Source: CAYWNK01 sp047639615
GTDB lineage: Bacteria > Planctomycetota > UBA1135 > GCA-002686595
Length of the DNA stretch: 20,068 bases
Direction of reading: 5' to 3'
Assembly (NCBI GenBank): GCA_047639615.1
Contig: JBLIOL010000065.1
Location: 1 to 20,068, forward strand
Shown here: in pieces, positions 13,494-20,068 of the stretch
Numbering within the stretch: position 1 is the first letter of the stretch
Layout: every line of letters starts with the position of its first letter
Made by a program: the position numbers and the translations under genes
The notes under the pieces: model-generated
What the model was told of the DNA's origin: nothing
The model's database searches: none
Seen by the model: only the letters and a program-made list of their open reading frames with translations

Positions 13494-16400
13494 ATGAGTT
13501 CGACCCAACCCCTTTCCACGCACGCAACCCAGCAGGCAGCAGCTGGCACGCGCTCGACTGGTACTCAGACCACAAGGACCGCACGGTCCGTGGCCTCACG
13601 CGGCCTTGCGGCCCTGGCGTTGTTTACGGCCTACGGCTTGTCCGCATGCAGTGGGGGGGCCGGCCCCTCCTCGCGTCAGACGACCGCTGACTTCACCATT
13701 GAGTCGATCTCGGTTCTGAACGGGTCGACGTGGCAGATCAACCGGCCGATCGACATCCGCTTCTCGCGCCCCGTGGATTTCTCAACGGTCAGCCTGAACA
13801 CGATCCGGATCTCCGATGCCCAAGGGGGATCCGCAACCGGAACCTTCCTCCAGCCTCTGCTGCCGAGCGGCCAGGTGGACTCCAGCTTGGTTCAGTTCCA
13901 GCCGGCTTGCCCGACCCTGCCCGACTTCTCGGACGCTGGATTGCGTCCCGACCAAGTTGAGTACAGCCTTTCGGTGCTCGGCTCCGTCAGTGGCGGCCTC
14001 ACCGTTGCTAGTACGGATGGCGCGGGCCTGGACGAGGGTGCGCTAGTCACCTTCCAGACCCCTGCTGGCTTGGAGCCCTTGACCCTGTTCCTCGACACTG
14101 TGCCCGGCCCGCCGGCCGTGATCTTGCGTCGTCAGGCTGGCATCCCGAACGATGAACTGCTGGCTACCTACATGGAGCTTGGTGGTGATGGCTCCGTAAA
14201 TGCACGGAAGTACTTCGAGCTCAATGGCGCACCCCTGAACCCCAACGTGGGCGCTGTGGGTTACCTGCCGGACGCTTCCGATCCTGAGAACATCTTCAGG
14301 GTCCCCCTGAACAAGTACAGCGCAGTCGACACCAAGGTTGCGGTGATGATTTTCATCAATCAGCCGGTTTCGGCCACGGCGGCCAACATCAACTCCGAGA
14401 AGGTGCGCCTGGAGTACCAAGACAGCGGCGGCCAATGGAACCCGATTCCGACCCTGACCACCCTCGTGGCGAACTGCACCGAGACCGGTGCCATCGTTCG
14501 CGTTGAGCCCTTGGGTCTGCTGCCCCAGGATTCCCCGGTCCGCGTCAACGTGCGCCAGGGCTTCCAGGACATCACGGAGTCTCAGACCGCTTCCGATAGC
14601 GAGAGCTTTGCTCACATGCAAATCCTCGAGGTCAACAACGGCGACCTGATGGATCCCACCAAGGACTCGGACGAGATCCTGGAGAGCTTTGTGGCCCAGG
14701 GATCCGCCCCGGAATCTCGTGAGGACATTCAGTTCGCTTTCACCTCTCCGCGCGCCAAGTGGGGCTCCGGCAAGCTGGAAGCTTCCTTCGATTTCAATGG
14801 CACCGGCGGCCCCGGCGCTGATTTCGACTACTACATCCCGGCCAACGAAACGGTCGTGCTGAGCACTGTCAGCGCAACCATCTCTGGTGGCCCCGGCGGC
14901 ATCATCACCACCACGCAAACCGTGATCAATGGTGTGCTTGACGTGCGCGACCTGCGCATCGGTACCAACGCCAAGCTGATCTTCGTCGGCCCCAACCCGG
15001 TCACGATCCTGGCTTCCGGCAAGGTGGAGATCTTTGGCGAGATCTCCGTGCGCGGCTCGAACAACCCCGGCGTCGGTACTTTGAACACCACCAACCAACC
15101 TGAGGTTGGTGCAAGCGGCAACGCCGGCGGTGGTGGGGGCGGTGCTGGTTCCTTCCTGACCTCGCAGTCCACGCCCCGGGGTGGCGCGGGCGACGGCGCG
15201 TTCAACGCGCCCGACCAAGGTGGCCGCGGTGGCGAGAGTGGCTACGCTCCCAACTCAGTCAACAACCGCCGCCCCGGTGGCGGTGGTGGCGGTAGGTTCG
15301 GCCTCGACACCTTTTTTGATCATGACGCCGATCCCAACAACAGCCTTCCGCGCTGCCAGGTCTTGGTCGGCCTGGACGCTGAGTACGGTGGCGATGGTGG
15401 TCTCGGCGGCCTTGGCGCTATCTCTCAGACGGCTAACGCCAAGGGCGGCGCGATCGGTCCGGACCCCTTCCTGGACGACAACGAGGACAACAACTTCTTC
15501 GGCACCCTGCTGACCTCTGGTGGCGACCTGATTCTGGGTGAGCTCACCCAGACCTGGGCCGGTTCTGGCGGCGGCGGTGGCGGCGACGCGGTCAACTCTT
15601 CAACCTTCCCCCTGACCCCCTTCAACCCGAAGGGCGACGAGAAGGGATCTGGCGGCGGCGGCGGCGGTGGTGGCCTGCGCATCCTCGCCATCGAGGAGAT
15701 CAGCGTTGGTCCGGTTGGCCGAATCGTCGCTGACGGTGGCCACGGTGGCGGCGGTGAGAACACCAGTTTCTTCAACCGTGTTGCTGGTGGATCAGGCGGC
15801 GGTACTGGCGGGCACATCGTGCTGTCCAGCGCCACCCGCGTCGAAGTTAGTGGTCAGGCCGATGGTGGCGAGGCGTGGTATAGCGACAACCCGGTTGCCG
15901 GTACTCACGGTGTGCGTGCCATCAGCTCCCTGGGCGGCCAGGGCGGCGCAGGTAACGCCAACAAAGGTGGAGCGAAGGAAACCGGTGCAACCACTTGGCG
16001 TTGTGACCGTATCCCGCGTAGCTGGGTCGAGCCTGTCGATGGCCCGAACGTTCCGCCCCGCGATAACAGCTGCTACTCCAACCAGCCGGACTTCAATGAC
16101 CTGATCGGTGGCCCGACCGTGGGCGCTGGTGGTGACGGCGGTCCCGGCATCATCCAGGTGCACGTGGATAACCCCCAGGCTGACTTCATCTTCCCGGACA
16201 TTGGCGGCATCTACGGTGGCACCAACAACTCGGGTACGAATGCAGCTGACGTCTCTCTGCTGTTCACGCCCCCGCCCTTCGGCTGGACCGACCCCAACAG
16301 CCCGGTTGATCGCTTCATCCCCTTCTTCGGTGGTGTCTCCATCGCGCAGTCGAAGTGGATCCCGCTTGGGCTGGCACGCATCGGTTCCGGTGGTGTTGAC

Positions 16401-17099
16401 GGTCAGGTGAGCTTCGAGTTCGCCGGCATCGACGCCGACAACGGGGCCATGGCTCCTGGCGCGATCCTTCAGAGCGGTTCGGAAGTGACGCAGGTCGCTC
16501 CCATCATCGGCCCGGATCTACTGGGTAGTGGCGGCACGCCGAACATCGACAACGGTGGCTTGAGCATGGTCTTCGATGCTTCGACTCTGCCGGATATCTA
16601 CAAGGCCAACTCGCTCCTGACCAAGTTCTTCACTGTCGAGTTGGACGACACGGTCTTGACCACGCGCTTTGAGATTGCGGATTCCGTGTACTCGTCTAAC
16701 ACCGACGAACTGATCTGCACCATCGCTACCACCAACGACGATCTCAACGACTTCGTTGGGGCCGCAGCTGGTCCGGTTACGGCGGCTCTGGTTCGCCACG
16801 ACTTCCGCATGATCACCAGCGGTATCCGTGACAGCTATCCGGATTCGACTCAGGTGCGCATCCTGTTCGACGTGACCAAGCTGGACAGCCTTGGCAACCC
16901 GAGCGCTTCCCAGTCGCTCAGTGCCGCCAACGGTGATGAATTCACCTCTGTGGTCGGCGACCTCAACGTGGACGACTGGGACTTCGTGCGCTTCCGCGTC
17001 GAGTTCAACCTCAACGCTGGTGGCATGGGTGGTGCGGTTGACATCAACACGCCGCGCCCGGCCATCGAGTTCCTCAGGCTTCCGTTCCTGTTCAACTAG
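13494..17099 (+). CDS. Very large lipoprotein with Ig-like domains and glycine-rich solenoid-like region (paralog 2)
   Basis: A 1201-aa protein of unknown function. About 36 Ser/Thr/Arg-rich residues precede a hydrophobic stretch and the lipobox LSAC (Cys52), followed by SGGAG, so export and lipid anchoring are likely. A Big_5-like domain covers about 66-190 (INRPIDIRFSRPVDFSTVSL) and a weaker one about 275-360. From KWGSGKLEASF (422-432) the protein aligns with the next gene. Residues 541-883 are rich in Gly runs (545-550, 595-600, 692-697, 720-727). Between them are short strands of the form hydrophobic-x-x-G-x-I-x-x-x-GG (VEIFGEISVRG, LRILAIEEISVGPVGRIVAD, IVLSSATRVEVSGQADGG), suggesting a beta-solenoid with Gly-rich loops. 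A shared C-terminal end follows (DWDFVRFRVEFNL, 1161-1173). ATG 13494 has no Shine-Dalgarno. A structural surface role is inference. Confidence 0.9.
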   Translation: MSSTQPLSTHATQQAAAGTRSTGTQTTRTARSVASRGLAALALFTAYGLSACSGGAGPSSRQTTADFTIESISVLNGSTWQINRPIDIRFSRPVDFSTVSLNTIRISDAQGGSATGTFLQPLLPSGQVDSSLVQFQPACPTLPDFSDAGLRPDQVEYSLSVLGSVSGGLTVASTDGAGLDEGALVTFQTPAGLEPLTLFLDTVPGPPAVILRRQAGIPNDELLATYMELGGDGSVNARKYFELNGAPLNPNVGAVGYLPDASDPENIFRVPLNKYSAVDTKVAVMIFINQPVSATAANINSEKVRLEYQDSGGQWNPIPTLTTLVANCTETGAIVRVEPLGLLPQDSPVRVNVRQGFQDITESQTASDSESFAHMQILEVNNGDLMDPTKDSDEILESFVAQGSAPESREDIQFAFTSPRAKWGSGKLEASFDFNGTGGPGADFDYYIPANETVVLSTVSATISGGPGGIITTTQTVINGVLDVRDLRIGTNAKLIFVGPNPVTILASGKVEIFGEISVRGSNNPGVGTLNTTNQPEVGASGNAGGGGGGAGSFLTSQSTPRGGAGDGAFNAPDQGGRGGESGYAPNSVNNRRPGGGGGGRFGLDTFFDHDADPNNSLPRCQVLVGLDAEYGGDGGLGGLGAISQTANAKGGAIGPDPFLDDNEDNNFFGTLLTSGGDLILGELTQTWAGSGGGGGGDAVNSSTFPLTPFNPKGDEKGSGGGGGGGGLRILAIEEISVGPVGRIVADGGHGGGGENTSFFNRVAGGSGGGTGGHIVLSSATRVEVSGQADGGEAWYSDNPVAGTHGVRAISSLGGQGGAGNANKGGAKETGATTWRCDRIPRSWVEPVDGPNVPPRDNSCYSNQPDFNDLIGGPTVGAGGDGGPGIIQVHVDNPQADFIFPDIGGIYGGTNNSGTNAADVSLLFTPPPFGWTDPNSPVDRFIPFFGGVSIAQSKWIPLGLARIGSGGVDGQVSFEFAGIDADNGAMAPGAILQSGSEVTQVAPIIGPDLLGSGGTPNIDNGGLSMVFDASTLPDIYKANSLLTKFFTVELDDTVLTTRFEIADSVYSSNTDELICTIATTNDDLNDFVGAAAGPVTAALVRHDFRMITSGIRDSYPDSTQVRILFDVTKLDSLGNPSASQSLSAANGDEFTSVVGDLNVDDWDFVRFRVEFNLNAGGMGGAVDINTPRPAIEFLRLPFLFN
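15126..16142 (+). repeat. Glycine-rich segment with GGN codon runs
   Basis: Inside paralog 2, runs of six to eight Gly codons occur at 15126-15143, 15276-15293, 15567-15584 and 15651-15674. The last one is GGC repeated six times and then GGT/GGC. Such runs can change length by slippage, so this segment is a likely hotspot for length variation between strains. Confidence 0.7.
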
Positions 17100-17126
17100 T
17101 CCAGCTCAGCTGACACTAGGGCTGCT

Positions 17127-17188
17127 CCCGCTTTTGCGGGTCTGGAGCCCAGACAGCCGCCGGCCGTCCCCATGGGGCGGCCGGCGGC
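17127..17188 (+). terminator. Three consecutive hairpins, the last very strong
   Basis: Stem 1 is CCCGC/GCGGG (17127-17131 with 17136-17140, TTTT loop). Stem 2 is GTCTGG/CCAGAC (17140-17145 with 17149-17154). Stem 3 is GCCGCCGGCCG (17156-17166), a bulged T, and CCCC (17168-17171), pairing with GGGG and CGGCCGGCGGC (17174-17188). Stems 1 and 2 share base 17140, so at most one base pair is lost if both form. Stem 3 is followed by TT only. The array begins 28 nt after the stop of paralog 2. Confidence 0.65.
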
Positions 17189-17280
17189 TTGCGTACAGGC
17201 TTGGGTCTGTGTGAGGAAAGCCCGCCGGTGGAGCGGGAGTTCCGGGCCGTGGCTTGGTTCAATGGGGCAGGCTGCAACCC

Positions 17281-19119
17281 ATGGCACTCCAACTTCCGCA
17301 CCGAATCCTGGCGATCCTCCTGCCTGCCCTGTCCCTATGGGGCTGCACTCAGGAGGCCATTGCGCCCATGCCGCTCGTACTGGAGCAGGTGCGGCCCGCG
17401 GAGGGCAGGCGCCTGCTGCTCAACGAGCCCATTCGGCTGGTATTCAGCGTGGGGCTGGATCCAATTTCCGTCACCGGGGATAGCGTGCGGCTCGTTGGGG
17501 AGAGCGGTGAGTCGGCGCCTGGGCGTTGGATTGTGAAAGGCCGTGAGCTGCTCTTTCATCCACGGCCCGTACTGTCGCCCACTCTGCACGACGGTGGCTA
17601 CAAGCCGGGGAGCGAGTACGTCCTCCACCTGCGCGGCTTCCCGCACATGAACGGTCTACGCTCCTTGGCCGGCGAGCCTCTGGTGCGGACCCACCAACGG
17701 CGCTTCCAAGTGACCGCCATCGATGGGGAGAATGGACCCTTCCTCGATGAGTCGCCTTTCCGCGCCGAGCCTGTGCGCCTGGGCGCGCTTCTGGGTCAAG
17801 CGCCCGTCCCAGTGATCGAGGGCGAGCCCCTGCGGCTGGTGTGTCTGGAACCGCTGGACCCCTCGACCTTGGATGCTGGTCAGTTTTGGATCGGCCGCGA
17901 TGTGCAGCGCAGTGAAGCCGACGACCAAGGCCGCGAGGCCTTGGTCTGGGAGCGCGAACGCGAGTACTCCAAGGTGACCGCGCGCCTGGTGCGGAATAAT
18001 CCGCCGGGCACGCGCAGCCAGTTCGAACCCTGCGCAGTGATCGAGCTAACTCCGACGCGTGGCCTGATCGGAGAGCCAGGCGTTTCCTACCTGTTGATGA
18101 GCTCTCCGGACGTGACCCTGGCTGACTTTGCGGGCAACCGGGCTTGGCCTCGCAGGCAACTCTCGGGGGCACCTAGCTTCCGGGTCGTGCCGCGCAGTTC
18201 TACGGGAGCGCAGTCCCTACGGCTCGAGTTCTTGGATCGGGAGGGCTACTCCTCTACTCGCTTGGACTGGTCGGATGGCACGGCCCACTGGGGCGCGGGC
18301 CAGATTCAGGTGCACTTCCCAGCAGCGGCCGGTGATGGCAGCGCGGGAGGGGTGGAGCTGGATGGCCTGATCGAAACAACAGACCTGCACGCCCATCGCT
18401 TGAGGATTGTGGCCGGGGCTAAGGCTGAGTTTGCGCCAGGACGGGGTCTGCGTGTGCTGCGCGCTCAGGGGCTGTTGCATGTGCAAGGCACGCTCTCGCG
18501 TGCTGCCACCGGTGGCAGCCTGGACCCTGTGCCCTTCGAGGAGACCAAGCACGCCACCAGCAGCGGAACCCTGAGCGCCTTGCTGGATCGAGCAGCGGCG
18601 CAAGATCGCAGTTGGACCGTGCTCGTTGCGGGCGGGGACATTTGGATCGATGGCGAGATCGACGTGGACACGCCCCTGATCCTGGCGGCCGGCGGGCGTG
18701 TGCGTATCAACGGGCCCGTGCACTATCCGGACTTTGAGTTCTTCAAGGTTGGGGAGGGCGGGGGCATCGGCTTGAGCAAGCCCCTGCGTCCCCTAGCTCT
18801 AGTACTGGATCCACCCGTGGGGAATCCACTCACGGCTCCCATCAAATTGACCGTGATCTCTTCGGCATTGCCCCGGCGTGCACGGCAGACCTACCTGTGG
18901 CGCGATCTCAAGGTCGGCATGCGGCAGGGCTCGGGACACGCTTGGGTGCGTTTCCTCGGGGCCGATCAGGAGTTGGATCGGGCGCTATTCGTGGACCATC
19001 CGGTGCAACTGCCCACGGACCAGGCCTTGAGGCTGCTGGTAGAGCTTGAGCTGCTCCCTGGCGATGTCTGGGATCCGCCCCTGGTGGACTTCGTGTCCAT
19101 TGGTTGGGACGACCGCTAG
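17281..19119 (+). CDS. Lipoprotein with Ig-like domains (paralog 3, without glycine-rich insert)
   Basis: About 612 aa from ATG 17281, which gives a compact signal peptide ending SLWGC (Cys22); TTG 17254 is the upstream alternative. Residues about 33-145 and 165-300 look like two SbsA/Big_5-like domains (LLLNEPIRLVFSVGLDPISV, then GEPLRLVCLEPLDPSTLDAG). HWGAGQIQVHF (336-346) aligns with KWGSGKLEASF of paralog 2. The strands that follow (HRLRIVAGAKAEF, LRVLRAQGLLHVQGTL, TVLVAGGDIWIDGEID) match those flanking its glycine-rich segment, which is here reduced to about 40 residues. The C-terminus carries the shared blocks GHAWVRFLGAD (552-562) and QALRLLVELELL (581-592). Function is unknown; a lipid-anchored envelope location is likely from the signal. 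It lies 92 nt before pilD. Confidence 0.88.
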   Translation: MALQLPHRILAILLPALSLWGCTQEAIAPMPLVLEQVRPAEGRRLLLNEPIRLVFSVGLDPISVTGDSVRLVGESGESAPGRWIVKGRELLFHPRPVLSPTLHDGGYKPGSEYVLHLRGFPHMNGLRSLAGEPLVRTHQRRFQVTAIDGENGPFLDESPFRAEPVRLGALLGQAPVPVIEGEPLRLVCLEPLDPSTLDAGQFWIGRDVQRSEADDQGREALVWEREREYSKVTARLVRNNPPGTRSQFEPCAVIELTPTRGLIGEPGVSYLLMSSPDVTLADFAGNRAWPRRQLSGAPSFRVVPRSSTGAQSLRLEFLDREGYSSTRLDWSDGTAHWGAGQIQVHFPAAAGDGSAGGVELDGLIETTDLHAHRLRIVAGAKAEFAPGRGLRVLRAQGLLHVQGTLSRAATGGSLDPVPFEETKHATSSGTLSALLDRAAAQDRSWTVLVAGGDIWIDGEIDVDTPLILAAGGRVRINGPVHYPDFEFFKVGEGGGIGLSKPLRPLALVLDPPVGNPLTAPIKLTVISSALPRRARQTYLWRDLKVGMRQGSGHAWVRFLGADQELDRALFVDHPVQLPTDQALRLLVELELLPGDVWDPPLVDFVSIGWDDR

Positions 19120-19142
19120 GAAGACCCCAGGCTGGCCCATGG

Positions 19143-19164
19143 GCTGACCCCATTACGGGGTAGC
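19143..19164 (+). terminator. Hairpin between the third lipoprotein gene and pilD
   Basis: GCT (19143-19145), a bulged G and ACCCC (19147-19151) pair with GGGGT and AGC (19157-19164) over an ATTAC loop, for 8 bp in all. It lies 23 nt after the stop. No T run follows, so termination is only partly supported. Confidence 0.35.
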
Positions 19165-19211
19165 TTGGCCCGTGTCGCCCCGCGTTTGACTGACTCGACC
19201 CGGCCCCCAAG

Positions 19212-20068
19212 ATGCCCGCCAATTCGCCCCCGCAGCTGATCATATTCTGGTGGACCGTGATGGGCCTCTTCGTTGGGTCCTTCCTCAACGTGGCCATCCA
19301 CCGCTTGCCTCTCGAGGGCGAGAGCATCAACCGGCCGCGGCGCTCGCGCTGTCCCAAGTGCCGCGAGACTCTCAGCTGGCGCGAGAACATCCCGCTCTTC
19401 TCCTGGCTGATCCAACGCGGACGCTGCAAGCACTGCTCGGTGCGCATTTCCGTGCGCTACCCGCTGGTGGAGGTCCTGACGGCCTTCCTTTGGTTCCTGG
19501 CGGCCCGGGAGGCCCCCGAGCACCTGGCCTTGGTGGGGATCTGGGTACTGGTCATCTCGGGGCTGGTGGTGGCTACATTCGTGGACTTCGACCACTTCGA
19601 GATCCCCGACGAGATCTCCATTGGCGGCTGCTGGATCGCGCCTCTAGCGGCTCTGGCGGTGCCCGAACTACACGCACACACCTACGCCGCGGAGCTCTTC
19701 GCCGACGGCCAAGCCGTGGGCCCCGTGGCCTCCCTGGTGGGCTGCCTGGCTGGCATGGCCGTGGGCTGGGGCATCCTGTGGGGGATCGGCTGGATCGGCG
19801 GCAAGGTCTATGGCATCGATGCCATGGGTTTCGGCGACGTCAAGCTGATGGCCGCAGGCGGCGGTTTTATCGGCCCTGAGGGCGTGCTCTACGCCCTGAT
19901 GATCGCTGCTTTCGCCGGATCGATCATGGGCGTGGCCAATATCCTGCGCTGGCTGGTGGTCACCCGCCGGCGCGCGGCTTCACGTGGCAGGCGCGATCCG
20001 TGGTCAAGATCGATCCGAATCGCCCGATTCGTGGGACGTTACATTCCCTTTGGCCCGTACTTGGCCCT
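19212..20068 (+). CDS. pilD: Type IV prepilin peptidase / N-methyltransferase, 3'-truncated by window edge
   Basis: At least 285 aa, open at the right edge. It cleaves the leader of type IV prepilins and pseudopilins at the inner membrane, and its N-terminal domain methylates the new N-terminus. The order is typical: first membrane helix with FVGSFLNVAIHRLP (20-33), zinc-type cysteines CPKC (47-50) and CKHC (72-75), further hydrophobic helices, catalytic Asp in VDFDHFEIPDE (124-134, Asp125), second catalytic Asp in GFGDVKL (206-212, Asp209), and the near-terminal YIPFGPYLA (277-285). ATG 19212 fits the family start; no Shine-Dalgarno is seen. With both cysteine pairs it should be bifunctional. 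Its substrates are not in the window. The PilT-like ATPase and GspC-like protein upstream may belong to the same machine. Confidence 0.97.
   Translation, partial: MPANSPPQLIIFWWTVMGLFVGSFLNVAIHRLPLEGESINRPRRSRCPKCRETLSWRENIPLFSWLIQRGRCKHCSVRISVRYPLVEVLTAFLWFLAAREAPEHLALVGIWVLVISGLVVATFVDFDHFEIPDEISIGGCWIAPLAALAVPELHAHTYAAELFADGQAVGPVASLVGCLAGMAVGWGILWGIGWIGGKVYGIDAMGFGDVKLMAAGGGFIGPEGVLYALMIAAFAGSIMGVANILRWLVVTRRRAASRGRRDPWSRSIRIARFVGRYIPFGPYLA

Noticed and set aside
14043..15218. Antisense open frame (391 codons) opposite paralog 2
   Set aside because: Same shadow pattern and no own start context; the + strand carries a lipobox protein with paralogs.
15126..15674. CRISPR-like or tandem DNA repeats in the Gly-rich segment
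   Set aside because: The similarity comes from Gly codon runs; there are no regular repeat-spacer units and the frame is continuous.
1..20068. tRNA, rRNA, insertion sequences, phage or defence genes
   Set aside because: No tRNA-like or rRNA sequence, transposase, integrase or terminal inverted repeat was recognised by eye; a covariance-model scan was not possible here.

Overview
The window is GC-rich bacterial chromosome in which every supported gene lies on the + strand. The mix of genes suggests a Planctomycetota-like bacterium: a ribonuclease E/G-rplU-rpmA-obg block, very large secreted lipoproteins with bacterial Ig-like and glycine-rich modules, long-n-region lipoprotein signal peptides, and many starts without a Shine-Dalgarno motif. 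This placement is inference from gene content, because no rRNA or other phylogenetic marker was compared.

Region 1 (1-3300) is the translation block. It holds the C-terminal part of an Rne/Rng ribonuclease (open at the left edge), L21 (TTG start behind two hairpins), L27, and the ribosome-assembly GTPase Obg, which has a damaged G4 motif. Hairpins separate the parts.

Region 2 (3301-6149) encodes a PilT/PilU-type ATPase with disordered tails and a membrane-anchored PDZ protein built like GspC of type II secretion. Both point to a type IV filament machine, as does the prepilin peptidase at the right edge (19212 onward, cut by the window).

Region 3 (6194-9412) is compact and metabolic. It contains type III pantothenate kinase, a reduced MnmE-related GTPase that overlaps it by 4 nt, and an aspartate carbamoyltransferase. 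The last is unusual: its catalytic chain is followed by a PyrI-type four-cysteine zinc domain, without the nucleotide-binding domain of PyrI, and then by a tail resembling an Ada-type metal-binding module that has lost most of its cysteines.

Region 4 (9413-19119) starts with a 498-base non-coding stretch and then has three consecutive lipoproteins (1135, 1201 and about 612 aa). They share SbsA/Big_5-like domains near the N-terminus and a common C-terminal beta-sandwich-like end. The second carries a large glycine-rich insertion that the third lacks. They look like a diverged tandem family of envelope proteins placed just upstream of pilD.

The best candidates for something undescribed are the three-part PyrB fusion, the lipoprotein paralog cluster with its glycine-rich insertion, and the two GTPases with non-canonical G4 regions.
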